This document shows positions 24,391 through 35,691 of a stretch of 62,096 nt of DNA, piece by piece (position 1 is the stretch's first letter; every line of letters starts with the position of its first letter). The stretch comes from Trichosphaerium sp. ATCC 40318 (Eukaryota; Discosea; Flabellinia; Trichosidae). The DNA lies in NCBI GenBank assembly GCA_038496445.1, contig JALMLS010000358.1, positions 1 to 62,096 on the forward strand, in the 5' to 3' direction. A program made the translations under genes and the position numbers. The notes under the pieces were generated by a model. That model had not been told where the DNA came from. It saw only the letters and a program-made list of their open reading frames with translations, and made no database searches.

Positions 24391-26103
24391 ATGGCAGCGT
24401 TGAAGCCTGCTTGGACCATTGGAGGGTAGATGACTGACTTTACATGATCCACCCCTAATAAGCGTGTTTAGACGTGCCCCTCCTAACTTCTGGCAAAACC
24501 CACGCAATAGAAGGCGCTGTGTTGAGTTAATAGGCCGTGAGCTAAATGTCAAGCTGTTAGATGATTGGTATGGTGTCACGAAGCGAGACTTGGCATCAAA
24601 AGGCGCTAGCGGCTTGTTACTGTGAGTTAATGCGTAGATTGTGATTCTAAACGGTTTTTTAGGCACCACTACGGCAATTCACTCGTTAAATGCCTTCAAG
24701 ACGTTTTTTCATATCACAAATGGCTCCCCTGGCGTTTTGCGTGCGTCACAATGCCAGTAGTTCATTTTATCAGCAATTTGACACGTTACACTCAGGAATG
24801 CCCCACAACGATACTGGAACAACTTAGAAAACCAACGGGCTCTAATAGAGCACATTGCTAGAGAGTTGGGCGTGAAGCGAATGGAAGATTGGTACAGTGT
24901 CAGACAACAGCAGCTGATGGATAGAGGCGCTCGTGGATTGCTGTACTATTATCCTCAGAAATCTTTTAATTGTCTAATATGTTGCGTGTCTACAGCGATC
25001 ACCATGACAACTCAATGACGGAGTGTTTGTCACGATTATATCCCGACTATGATTGGATGAAGTGGCGATTCACGTGCGTCTTTACCTTGTTTTACCAGGT
25101 TTGCTAGTATGCACGTTGACACACTCCTCAGCCGCGCTCCTCATGGCCATTGGGATGACGTTGAGAACCACAAAGCCACCTTGAATGCTATTGCCGAAAG
25201 TATGGACGTAAAGCTGATGGACGATTGGCACAAGGTGGACAAACAGGATATAATTCAGCACGGCACTGGTGGATTACTTGTGTATGTCTTCTTTGCTGCT
25301 CTTGCGCATCTCTAACCTACCATATAGAAATCACTATAACAACTCGTTAAACGCAGCATTGGATGCATCATTTCCTACGGATAAATCACGTACCAAGTAT
25401 GCCATTTCGTTGCTGCACGTGGATGAGCCATGTGGTTCAATGGCTTTGTAATTTTGACGTTATTTGTACAGACCAAATCCTTGGAAAGACACTGCCGCGT
25501 ATCACAGACCGCTGTTTAACCGATACGCAAGCGAAAGGGGGTTCAAGACGATGGATGATTGGTATAACATACATAAGCGAGAACTTGACGTCTTTGCTGG
25601 CGTCACGATAAAGCGGTACGCATAGAAGAGCCTATAGTGTAAAATAACAAGGTGGTAGCTATGGAACAATACAAGCGACACTCGAGAAAATCTACCCTGC
25701 GTACCAATGGAACGAAAAATTGTTTCACTGGAACGCTCAAGGATATTGGAGCCTTCGCGAAAATCAACAACTATTCCTTCTTCACCTCGAGAACAAGTTG
25801 CGCGTTAGCTCGCCTTCCATGTGGTACGCTGGTATAAAAAAAGTTTGAGTGGCTGACATTCTCAAACCAGGTATCGCATTTCTGAATTTCAGATAAAACA
25901 GTTTGGTGGAGGTGGATTGCTGCCTCACTGGCCACATGCCTTGAATATGATCAATCACGAGTTTGATTTTGATTGGGACAAGTTTACATTTGCAGGGAAG
26001 GCTTCAAAGCAAAGGTAATCTTACCCAATACAGGCCAACGTACTAATATCGTTGTGCTGTTAGGATGCTCGTACAATACATGGGTATCATATTCCCCAAG
26101 TGA
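24391..26103 (+). CDS. DWY-repeat protein, paralog 1
   Basis: Function is unknown. From ATG 24391 a short basic leader (MAALKPAWTIGG, then RAPPNFWQNPRNRRR) could be an organelle-targeting peptide. About five copies of an 80-90 residue repeat follow. The plan is: [KR]-A-P-x-x-[YF/H]-W ... helix ... D-D-W-[YH]-x-V ... G-[AG]-x-G-L-L ... [YH]-x-N-S-L-x-x-[AC]-L ... [YF]-P-x-x-x-W-x-x-[WL]-[RK]-F. Clear cores lie near 24565, 24890, 25228, 25555 and 25890. Introns fall at matching places in each repeat (after GLL and after WRF), including a 25-nt intron at 25074-25098. A last short exon (from about 26053) ends at TGA 26101-26103. It lacks recognisable catalytic motifs. It is paralogous to the genes at 27790-29969 and 35692-36756. 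Confidence 0.75.
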
Positions 26104-26218
26104 CAGTTGCAGATCGACAATAGCACGATTTCTTAGCCAAAAAAAGAAGTGTACTTGCAAGACAGGTAGTTAAGACAAATATCTGGCCTGGTCAAAGCAA
26201 ATCACTTAAAATATTTGC

Positions 26219-27626
26219 ATGTCGAAAGCACTGCTTGGAGTCTTATTATTTGTGGTAGCAGGTGCGCTGACTGCGTTGCCGTGCGCGATTGTCGATTTAT
26301 GCTAATTTAGTGTCTGCGCTTAATGATCGCCCAATTTTTGGAGTGGTTACGCAAGAATCGAAGCGCGGTCAATATTTCCCAGCTTCGTACCCAAAAGTAC
26401 GTCAACTTTTACTTCTACCCTCCATAACACTGTTTTTAGTTTCTAGAATCAGGTGGGGCTCGCACAGTGCCAATACTGTATCCTCTATGACTTTTGTGCT
26501 GAAATTTCGACATGCCTTTTTTTGCTTTAACACACTAAGCTCTACAGCAACAACTGAGGAGCTTCGCTATTATTTTGAGGCTCTTTCCGGCGTAAGCATT
26601 ATGTTTTAACAATTTGTAGAAGGAATTGTTGCACTTATTGCACCCCTTTTATTCACTTTGCTTTCTTTGAGAATAGGTATTCTTCCCTGGCGGTTCCGCT
26701 TCTGTAGCCCCTTCGTCAGACTTATACAGAGTTGCTAAATTGTTTCTAACATGGATGCAAGAGGTATGACATTTGTACAAAAGCAAATATTTCGGCTCAA
26801 AAATACAGTTTTTTGGGGTGTTTTTTTTGTATTCAAGACACAACTCAATCCAGTGTCATACTGACAATTGTCGATTTATAGGACGTAGACAAAGGAGGAT
26901 ACTTTGTTATCATTGGACACTGTCTAGGTTTTGAGTTATTAGGAGCTGTAGTGAGCGAGGTGCGTTAGTGGGAGGTAGGAAGGGGAAGTCTAGTACTTAT
27001 TAACCGATCGTCTAGGATCCTAAGGCTTTGGGGTATTACACAATGAATGATCCGATCCCACTCAACTTTACATCTTATGGCCTCAACTCTCGGTACATGG
27101 CTGGCGCAAATCAAAACGTGAGAGATATTTTATCGTCTCAAGCAGTAACGCTGAACCATCATGAGCGCGGCTTCTCCCCAGCAATCTTTAAAGGTAATCC
27201 AATTACAGATCCAAGAATCGAAGTTTCTGACCCACAATTACAGACAATGCCAAGCTTGGGTCCTACTTTAATGTAGTGAGCACTAACTTTGACGAGCACG
27301 GTCGTGAATTCGTGTCTACTATTGAAGGTACTTAACTCATACCTCCAAATCGAACGTAACTGACATGGGTTAAAGGCAAGGATTATCCAGTATATGCTCT
27401 TCAATGGCACGCTGAAAAACCTCAGTTTGAATGGACACAGGATGATAATATACCGCATACCAATGACGCCATAACAGCCATGCAACACTTTTCAAACTTT
27501 TACGTTTCTGAAGGTAGAAAGAGTGCACACAAGTTCGCTACTAAAGCTGAAGAAACCAAGGCATTACTTTACAATTATTCACCAATCTTTACAAACAGCT
27601 ATTTTGTACAAGAATACGTGTTTTAA
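26219..27626 (+). CDS. GGH: Gamma-glutamyl hydrolase (folate/antifolate polyglutamate hydrolase)
   Basis: This lysosomal/vacuolar or secreted peptidase removes gamma-linked glutamates from folylpolyglutamates (class I glutamine-amidotransferase fold, peptidase C26). ATG 26219 opens a signal peptide (MSKALLGVLLFVVA). An intron follows, then SALNDRPIFGVVTQES and the Y-F-P-A-S-Y-P-K segment. The nucleophile loop is FVIIGHCLGFELLGA (Cys near 26922), preceded by GVFFPGGSA-type residues around 26675. The second catalytic part reads YPVYALQWHAEKPQFEW (His near 27405). The C terminus resembles known GGH (ETKALLYNYSPIFT) and ends at TAA 27624-27626. Catalytic Cys and His are both present. Confidence 0.92.
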
Positions 27627-27789
27627 GTAAAATTACAGTCTGTCATTGCCCAACATCTAAAAAGTTTATAACGGCTGTTCTGCAGCATCTTACCTCACCA
27701 TTATTAAAGATGAGCGTTTTGGTGGGAAGGTGTAGTGCCTAGAGCGCTACCCAAGACTGAGCGCGTGGCCATCAATAGTTCCCTTTGTG

Positions 27790-29969
27790 TCACTTGTTAA
27801 GACGGCTGAGAAGTAACAGAACGCGCTTACCTTTGCTGTGCTCTCTTTTTACTGACAGCGAATTTGGAGTTATCCCACTTCTCTTCGGGATACACGGTAA
27901 ACAGTATTGTTGGAAAATATCTAGTCAGTCCGCCTGGCGCATGTGTGGATATTTGAAGATTGGATATCCTGTACCAATCTGATATGTTTTTGATGTTACA
28001 TTCTCTTTCTACCACCACCAGCATTGACTCTATATTAGACAACTCATCAAAGTGATTTGATGGTACTCGAACTATCGCGTAATAATGTGTGAATAAGACC
28101 GGAGGGAGTCTATCAGTGCTTACCAAGTAAAAGTGGATCCCAGTCGTGATCTGGATAGAAGTGCTTCATAAAATCAAATACTGAGCCAATCCTTGGTCAT
28201 GGTTACCCCCACAAACGCTCATCAAATGGCTACAAAGTACCTGTATTTCCGCAACAAACCACTGCATTTGGCTACCTGTATCTGCTCAAATCGGATGTTG
28301 TAGTAATCGTCTAGTGCCGATATATTGTGTTCAAGTTCGAACTAGAAATACAAACGGTAACAAAAAGAGAGGCTGAGGATTTAGCGTACGCTGAGAATAA
28401 ATTTGAGCTGGTGCTCTTTGTTGCTCCAGTGATTTCTTTGTTTGTACACTAATGTGACACGTATCAGCATTGTCCATAGTGAAAAGGTGCTCAGGCTCAA
28501 CGTACTAAATTTATCTGTGTCCCAAGCAACGTCTGCATAGACCAGCTTCACAAATGCTGAGGGTGAGTTGTCAGCATATCTTTACAAATGTGTCAGCACT
28601 ACTTTATAAAGTAGGAACAGGCTTTTTGGTACTTTCTCAAACAGTACTGGCCACCAACGCGTTTGATATCCTCCCAAGACAGCCTATAGTAATCTTCCAG
28701 ACTAGTAATGTTCAGTTTCTCCTCTAGCTTGGGTGAAGAGACGGTCAGAACTCAAAAAATCATTTACAAGCCGCTGTAGCGCACGTGTCGGACAAAGCTA
28801 TCCACATGTGATTCACTCTCCCAAATGTGTTTTGCAGCTCGTGCTATTAACATGTTCAACATGTTGTGTTCTAACTGAGAACGTACTAAACTTCCAAAAG
28901 TGCCACACTGTGTTGGGGTATGCCCAAGACAAAAACTTTAGGACTGATCCTCCAAAAGCACTTTTTTGAAAGACAAAATGTTAATCTGGGACAAATACAT
29001 TGTCTCTTTTGAGTACCTAGAAATGAACCCACGTCCGCCAATATCATACAAGTCTTTATTTTTTGTGTCATACCAATCATGTATAGTGTAAATATTTAGC
29101 TCCTCCTCTGCCTAAGGTAGTGAGTGGGTTGAGGACGAAGATTCGAATAGACTTACAAAAGATAAAAACTTTATCTGGTTTCTCTTTATCAGCCAATACC
29201 GAGACGGTAGACTTACTAAAATGGTGTGAGATCTACTGGTGTTAAAAGTACATACCAAATTTGAGTGGCTGCCATTTGGTGTTAGGGTAAATCTCATGCA
29301 CCAGAGCTTCTAATGAACGACCAGGGAGGCTAGTATCCCTTAGCTTTGACATTACTACAACTGTTCGTACTTATTAAATAAACCACTACCTCCAAGTTGA
29401 CGAATCTTAGCTGTTGTGATGTCGTACCAATCCTCTGGTTTTTGCACATTTAGTCTGCTTTCCACCTTTCATTTTCACTTAAAAATTTGATGCATTTTGC
29501 TTATGTGCACGTGATAACGTACGTCTTTACAAAAAGCTATTCTGTTCTCCTTTTGTTTCCAATAGCCTTGAGGGACGTGTTTGAATCGCCAGGGCACCCA
29601 ATCGTAGTCAGAGTAAAAGTAGAACAACACTGAGTGGAACGACCACTTCCACACTCTACATGGGTGTTTTGGGATTATATAACGACGGTTTCGTACGTGG
29701 TTTGCAGTATTTTCTGCCCTCCTACCAATTGAAGCACTTGCTTGTTCGTTATCTTGTACCAATCGCTTATTTTACGTATTTTTAACCTCTTCTCCGCCTT
29801 ACAGCTGTTTTAGTTGCGTTATATGCATAATCCCGTGTACGCGGATAATGAAGTCTGTAGTCTTCTCCACGACATGTAAGCGATATGGACTTGAGTATTC
29901 GCGCGTTGGCTGGTTGTTTGATATAAATTTACGTGTAACTGGTGTATTTATGGTAAAGCGAGTGCGCAT
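27790..29969 (-). CDS. DWY-repeat protein, paralog 2
   Basis: This is a minus-strand paralog of the gene at 24391. ATG 29967-29969 gives a basic leader (MRTRFTINTPVTRKF). Repeats follow with cores KIRKISDWYKIT (about 29780), SDYDWVPWRFKHVPQGYWKQ (about 29590), KPEDWYDITTAKIRQLGGSG (about 29420), YPNTKWQPLKF (about 29275), IHDWYDTKNKDLYDIGGRGF (about 29060), FYPDHDWDP (about 28150) and KNISDWYRISN (about 27985). Some repeats are divergent. The last coding exon ends QQR just before GTAAGC, and a short final exon probably stops at 27790-27792. If that intron is not used, the stop is 27827-27829. Function unknown. Confidence 0.65.
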
Positions 29970-30137
29970 AGTTACACACTTATTCAGGCGCACTACATGC
30001 TGTCAAGTACACGCTTTTTTTTTTTGACATGGAATTTGATGGATATTTCAAAAAAAAAAAAAGTATTTATTTTCATGATTCTTTTGTCGTCGTTGTGTTG
30101 GCGAAGCTGTCAAGGGTCCATTCAATACCAATCACTA
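29970..30137. other. Intergenic gap between two minus-strand genes
   Basis: The 168 bp contain A and T runs (about 30018 and 30050). They presumably hold the 3' end of the kinase-like gene and the promoter of DWY paralog 2. No coding exon is evident. Confidence 0.5.
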
Positions 30138-31125
30138 TTATTGTGTAAGTTGCATGCCTTCCATTTTAGTAACCGTACGATCTAGCAGTTGTGCAGTAGC
30201 CTGTTTTGTGGAGGTGGTGGGTAGGTCACCAGCGAATACCTCTTCAGAATCCGCAAGCTTCTTGTAAGCATCCGCTTGCTTTTGTATCTCGTCGTTGTTA
30301 TCTTCTAATAGTTTTTCTCGTACTTTCTACTGGACTGTCAGCGATAGCAATAGGTATAAGTATGCACTACCAATTCCTCTCCTTCTGCCCAATATACACG
30401 CTCACCTAGCCTCTCCTGTCGTCTGATGACATCCGAATAACAATGTATAATACAGTTGTCCTTACTGGTCGTCAGTTAAAGCAAATGTACAGTCATTGAA
30501 GCAAACCATTGATAGCCCTTGATGTAAGTTTGCTGCCCAGCTTTTCATTTCTGGATGACACACTGCTGTTGAGTATGCAGACCTATTGATAAATACGAGA
30601 TTCTCCTTTGGCTTAATTTTGCCCTATTATGCAATGTGTCAAAATTAAAAGTGACACTTTGACATTGTTTCATTTCAACTACCTCATCAATACTGTTGTA
30701 CATAGAATGAAGGTCTTCTAGCATAGCCATCGACCATCTAGAAGATAAAACAAGGCTACGAGGATCATAACGGCGCTATAATATGTCAAAGATTGTTTTC
30801 GCCAATAAGTTCACCTGCTCTCCAAGGGCGTAAGGGAAATAGCGATTTTGCAATACACTGTAGCCAAGCTACTCTGTTAATACAAACAATGTGTTACGCG
30901 ATTTTAAGTTACCTTATCTAGCCTGTACAACACATCATTTTTACCAGAGCCAGCACTGCCATCCAGAAATACAGCAACTACGCTTCCCTTTTTTCGCAGC
31001 TTAACAATGCGTGGATTCGCCTCAAAAGACTTCTTTTCCGCCCAACTTGGTTGCCCTACGTGACGCAGTGACCTTTGTAGGTTATTTGGTGCTGTAAGTT
31101 GTCTTTTGTACCTATACGCTGCCAT
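30138..31125 (-). CDS. P-loop kinase resembling deoxynucleoside kinases
   Basis: The layout fits the deoxynucleoside/thymidylate kinase fold, which phosphorylates (deoxy)nucleosides in salvage. From ATG 31125, MAAYRYKRQ leads to a strand and phosphate loop VVAVFLDGSAGSGKND (about 30960). YDPRSLVLSSRWSMAMLEDL follows (about 30740; the helix that lies over the substrate in the family). NLVFINRSAYSTAVCHPEMK (about 30580) matches the [DE]-R-S-x-x-S segment. An Arg-rich lid (IRRQERLGERVYWAEGEEL, about 30420) and a helical C terminus end at 30138. Oddities: Asn replaces the Ser/Thr after G-K, and Asn precedes R-S where the family has Asp/Glu. Five or six introns; the joins around 30450-30650 are tentative. 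Confidence 0.5.
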
Positions 31126-31232
31126 TTTGCCCTTGTATTTACCCCACTAGCAGTAACAGCAAATGTTTCTTCTGTCGTAAGAAGTTAGCGCCTAAAGAGC
31201 GTCGCTTAACGGTATTTTTGATTGGTTGCCTA
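31126..31232. promoter_or_regulatory. 107-bp divergent promoter (kinase-like / TMTC-like)
   Basis: Start codons on opposite strands are 107 bp apart, so the promoters must be shared or abutting. No TATA box is evident. Confidence 0.5.
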
Positions 31233-33855
31233 ATGAGGCAAACGCACGTGGACAGAAATACTACACAACGCGCTCCTGTACCCACTAGTGCCTCTCTTAC
31301 TGCGCAAGTCCCATTCTACTTAATTATAATTGCCGCTACGTTAGCAGTGAACGCAAACGCTTTCTGGGGCGATTTCGCGTTTGACGACAGGCTAGCTATT
31401 CTTGACAACGCTGTACGCAACGTAATATGCCTTGAGGCTTATAATCAAAGGATACCCACGCAAACACGCCGTGGGCGCCTATTTTCGTACATGACTACTG
31501 GGGACAGAATATCTCAAGACTAGACTCACACAAGAGTTACCGGCCATTGACTACAATCACGTTCAAGTTAAACAACTTATTGCACGATTGGATAGTGTCC
31601 ACTGGCTTTGAGGCACGTGAGTACTTTTATTTTTCTAAAAGTAAGCTAAATACTCTTCAAGGGGTTCGTACTGTACAGTCAAGTTGTCACCTTTCACGTA
31701 GTAAATGTTATTCTTCACGTGATAGCTTCCCTTCTGGTATACAAGCTGGCATACAGACTGTGGCCACATGAGAAGGTACTAAGCCAAATGTTACTAATGT
31801 CCACCTAACTCATAAGTAGCTAGTCGCTCCTCTGGCAACCCTTTTCTTTGCATTACACCCTGTGCACACAGAGGCAGTGACAGGTATCGTAGGAAGAGCT
31901 GAAATATTAGCGGCTATTTGTTGTATTCAAAGTTTCCTCTGGTACACCACCGCACTCAGAATAAAGAACACCAACTGGAGGTAAATTTATGTCATCACGT
32001 GCACTAGTTGACATTATTTGTAGCTATTATTTTTTGGCGTTAATAGCGTACATCACAGGGATATTCGCCAAGGAGAATGCATTCACATTGGCTGGTATTA
32101 TGATTGGATTTGACATACTAAACTGCATCGATCTACGTCAAAACACTGTTGTAAAGCGTGTTGTTGGCGTCTTATTGACAGCATCTTTATACACGCGAGT
32201 TATCATGATCCTTTGTGTTTCAGCAGCCTACATTGTATTTCGTCGGTGGTTGACAGTTCACTTTACTGTCAGAAACTTTCGCCACGTGGAAAACCCAATT
32301 GCTTTTGAAAAAGGACTCAACTTTACTATGTCAAACGGTTGGATACACTCTGTGTACATGAGGTTACTCATCGTACCAACGAACTTGTCATGTGATTACT
32401 CATTTAATTGCATACCACTAGTGCGTGAGGTCAATGACCCAAGAAACATTGCCACCCTCGCACTGTACATATTTGGTGCGTGCACGACGATATATGCGCT
32501 AATGACACTAGCCAAAGAAGGAAAGAAGACTTTAGTTTGTATTGTACGGCCTTTCAGTGCCTCTCTGAGAGCTGACAAGTGTTTATAGGCATGGGTTGTG
32601 CTTCCTTTTTTACCAGCATCTAATTTATTTTTTCCTGTTGGGACTATGGTAGCAGAACGGCTATTGTACATTCCATCCATTGGCTACTGCATTCTATTGG
32701 CCAGGTGGCTCGTTCAACTAAAATTGTACTTCAACAAGAACGTAGTGATTGTAGTGGCTGTTGTTATATTACTGGCGTATTCATATGGGACGTATACACG
32801 TAATGCTGATTGGGAAAACGAAGAGACACTCTTTCAAGCGGCTGATCGTGTTTGCCCAAACTCTGCCAAAGTCCAATTGAACAGTGCGATCATTGCCAAA
32901 AGGTATGAGAATTGGGACGAGGCATTAGATAGACTTATTCGTGCCAAGGTGCGTTGAAAGCAAGTGTCGAAGTACTATATACTCAATACCAATGCTAGAA
33001 AATAGATCCGGATTACTGCGATCCAGATATGCAGATAGGCATGGTGCTGTGGAACAAAGGGGAACATGCCAAAGGTAACGTATCCAGTGTTGTAACTCAG
33101 TGCCAACTTTATTAACCATGCTGATAGGCATAATGGTGCTTAAGAAAGCGCTTGAATGCGAGCTAACCATGGCTCCTGCATGCGAGACACTGCATAAAAT
33201 ATATTCAAAGCTGCTAGAGCACGTTGTATCTTTTTAAGTTGTATAGTAACCAAGGTTTAGATTGCAGCCAAACAATGCGGACTTGATTTTGGATTGGTCT
33301 GATATACTGTTTAAGGTTGACAGAAAATCAGATGCTGCTCATCACTACGCTCAATGCGGTGTACGATGTGGTTGATTAATCTTTATTCTCACTTTTGTTA
33401 TATCATCAGTATGCGTTTTTGAAGGACAAACAGATGGACAAGGCAAAGTATTGTCTTACACAGGGCTTGAAGTGTAAACCAAACGATGGTAATATGAACT
33501 ACTGGTTAGGTACCATACTGGAACAAGGTAAACCAAATTATAAGAAGCTATGTTTAATTAATCGGTTCAAAAGAGATACCATGGACAGCGGCACCATACT
33601 ATCATAGAGCAATTAAACAGGTACACAATGCACGGCAAATTAAGCATCTTAAATAGTGTAGACAACTTCAAGTGCAGCTGCCATGGAGGCGTTGGCTAGG
33701 TTACTAGTGAATGAAGAGCATCATAGTAAACCCATGTTTAAGGCAAGTTATTCACTCAGAGTGGCTCCTATGTAATACTTAGTGTTTACTAGATGTACTA
33801 CCAAGACGTCATGACCCTAGTAGCACAAAGTTCATTAAAAAAAGGGGAGGAGTAA
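31233..33855 (+). CDS. TMTC-like O-mannosyltransferase with TPRs
   Basis: This ER membrane protein belongs to the transmembrane-and-TPR (TMTC, GT105) family, which O-mannosylates secretory proteins such as cadherins in animals. The real ATG is 31233 (MRQTHVDRNTT). NANAFWGDFAFDDRLAILDN matches the family D-D luminal loop. RPLTTITFKLNNL (about 31535), the HPVHTEAVTGIVGRAEILAA (about 31857) motif, FAKENAFTLAG, and VVLPFLPASNLFFPVGTMVA with ERLLYIPSIGYCIL follow, all typical. The C-terminal half is TPRs (from about 32800) ending SLKKGEE at TAA 33853-33855. A GC-AG intron (33743-33792) is needed to join the last exon. Confidence 0.85.
33743..33792 (+). other. GC-AG intron in the TMTC-like gene
   Basis: The exon ends ATGTTTAAG, followed by GCAAGT; the acceptor is ACTAG at 33788-33792. 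Reading through hits TAA within 14 codons, whereas splicing gives KPMFK joined to MYYQDVMTL and an open frame to the stop. Confidence 0.6.
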
Positions 33856-34441
33856 TTGTACACGTGTATTTAAACAGAAGAGGCCATTTTCTAGCTTGCA
33901 TTTGTTGTCTCCTACTTTAACAACACTTTTTTTTCGGTTGGTTTTCGGCGCCATGTCGGTATTGTTTCGGCAGAACCTTTCGGTAATTGTACAACATCTT
34001 AACGTCTTTAGCGTAGTTAATACTGTTGAAGGCAATCAAATGAAGTCACCCAAATAAACTACAAGCGGAAAACAGAATTAATCGCTTAGTACCACGTTTC
34101 GCGAACCAAAACATTGCCAATACCGTTCTCACACACGAAAATAGGCACTGCAAGGGTTTGTGGGTGTTTTGAAATGTGCATTATCCATATTTAGAGTATT
34201 TGAATGGATATTTCAGTGAATTAGATGAAACTATCCTCGAATTTACCTTGTGATCATTGTGCGAACATACAAAGTGTTTATAAACACCAATGCAACGCAA
34301 TGGAGTGAAGGAAATTGTATTTTATCTCCATTTCTCAATACCACTTTTTATTTTTATCCACAAATGAATGGTACATAAGTATTCGGAATATATTTACAAA
34401 CAAGGAAGGAAATACATTCTAGCGGGTAAAAATGGCAGTAG
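33856..34441. other. Convergent intergenic region with no supported gene
   Basis: Between the TMTC-like stop and the end of the minus-strand gene, only short frames are seen. One minus-strand frame starts MAPKTNRKKSVVKVGDNK near 33953, but it lacks splice context and runs into the TMTC 3' end. I annotate nothing here. Confidence 0.5.
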
Positions 34442-35518
34442 CTACAACCAAGGTCGTGCAGGACTGGGTTTAGCTACATATGCGCCATCTTCATCTGCAA
34501 TGTTTCACCGCATTTGCCAATGGTTGACCCGTAGGTGTATATTCCAACACTGAGCATCCATTAGCCTGGCCAGTGTAAGGTATCACAAAGTAACATGATA
34601 CATTGGCGCTCCACTGCACAACCCGTAAGACCTGGCAGAATATCAGCAGAGCCGGGGGAGCGCCGAACCTTAACCAAGACTCTCTTTTTGTTAGTGCAGC
34701 ATGAACTCCCACTTATCAATGTTTTTAGAACAACTTTTTGCTTTATCACGTGACAACATCCTGGTTTTGTTGTTACCTATCTTTTTAGCTTGCATGTTAC
34801 TAATTCATCTAAAACATACGTATTTCGTCTTTGGCTTTATTGTGGTTTTTTTTCGTCATACACCAGGAAGGAATTACGCACTGCAAAGACGCCTAAATAT
34901 ATAGGGAGGGGTTGGGAGCAGTAGTACGATGAGGGTTTCGTCGCAGTACCCCACATCGGCTACACCACCACAATACACCAACCACACTGGCTATGCGTTC
35001 ATTCCAGCACTGTCATTAACATGGCCAGTGCCAGTGTATCAAATGAATATGCTACAAGAAGTGCCCACTGCGCACCCGTAACACCAAAGGCTGGGGGGAA
35101 CCAATTCCTAACAAGACCATCTTTTTGTTGGTACAGCTGAAGTACCCATGAAACGAAAGCCAACCATATGATCATTTTTAGGTGGTCTAGAAGTATCAGT
35201 TCCTGTACATTGGTTTTTGTGAGTGGCTACAATGGAGCATCTCCGGTCATACAACTTAAACTGCCTCTTGAAACATTGGCAGCGGCCGCCACATACCAAA
35301 CTACAGTGTTTGAATTGCTTTCAATCTGTTCCTAGACATTCATGCCAAGCAAACGATCCAACAATACCAGACGGAATGCAATCTTTCACGCTGACCTGAA
35401 ATAACTCTATTAAAATTTCGCTACTTTTTAAAAGGGTAACTCCTGATTAGCAAGCACGTGATTTTTTCCTCTTACCACAAAGTACTCCATAAAGATACAC
35501 CAACATGATAGCTTGCAT
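34442..35518 (-). CDS. Unrecognised, partly duplicated gene (possibly secreted)
   Basis: Minus-strand exons can be read from a possible ATG at 35518 with a hydrophobic start (MQAIMLVYLYGVLC). An exon NTVVWYVAAAANVSRGSLSC then MTGDAPL follows (about 35310-35230). Next is PPKNDHMVGFRFMGTSA (about 35200-35145), then a Cys-containing exon. A related exon set recurs nearer the end: WSANVSCYFVIPYTGQANGC then SVLEYTPT, spliced to DEDGAYVAKPSPARPWL, stopping at 34442-34444. The segments around 34560-34710 and 35020-35150 are clearly similar in DNA. The upstream copy carries in-frame stops after its Cys exon, so one copy may be dead. I do not recognise the family, and the exon joins are tentative. Confidence 0.35.
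34560..35150. repeat. Degenerate tandem duplication of about 130 bp
   Basis: Segments about 34570-34712 and 35020-35150 share the order tggccagtg, ccactgcrca-cccgtaa, ggggga, cctaac-aagac, tctttttgtt-gt-cagc, and tgaa-t-ccca with small gaps. A shorter match of the preceding exon (34870 versus 35375) suggests the duplication included several exons. Confidence 0.6.
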
Positions 35519-35691
35519 ACTTTGGTAGTAACGTCCATCTCAAAAACTTTCAGTCAAAGCCACTAGCTTTGCAACAGCTAGATTACCTTTTGTAATGACA
35601 ACTTGGTTGTTGTCCTTCGCAGACACGATTGATCTGAGGTTGCTAGAACCATTACTGACCAAACTAAGACTGATTTTTCTACATTTGTATA
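35519..35691. promoter_or_regulatory. Divergent region before DWY paralog 3
   Basis: The gap lies between the possible minus-strand start at 35518 and the plus-strand start at 35692. The minus strand holds a protein-like open stretch (SNGSSNLRSIVSAKDNNQVV, about 35670-35600) that I could not attach to a gene, so unannotated exons may lie here. Confidence 0.35.

Noticed and set aside
33835-34035. Possible small basic protein (MAPKTNRKKSVVKVGD) on the minus strand
   Set aside because: There are no splice partners, it overlaps the TMTC 3' end, and the C terminus is low-complexity. Not enough to call a gene.
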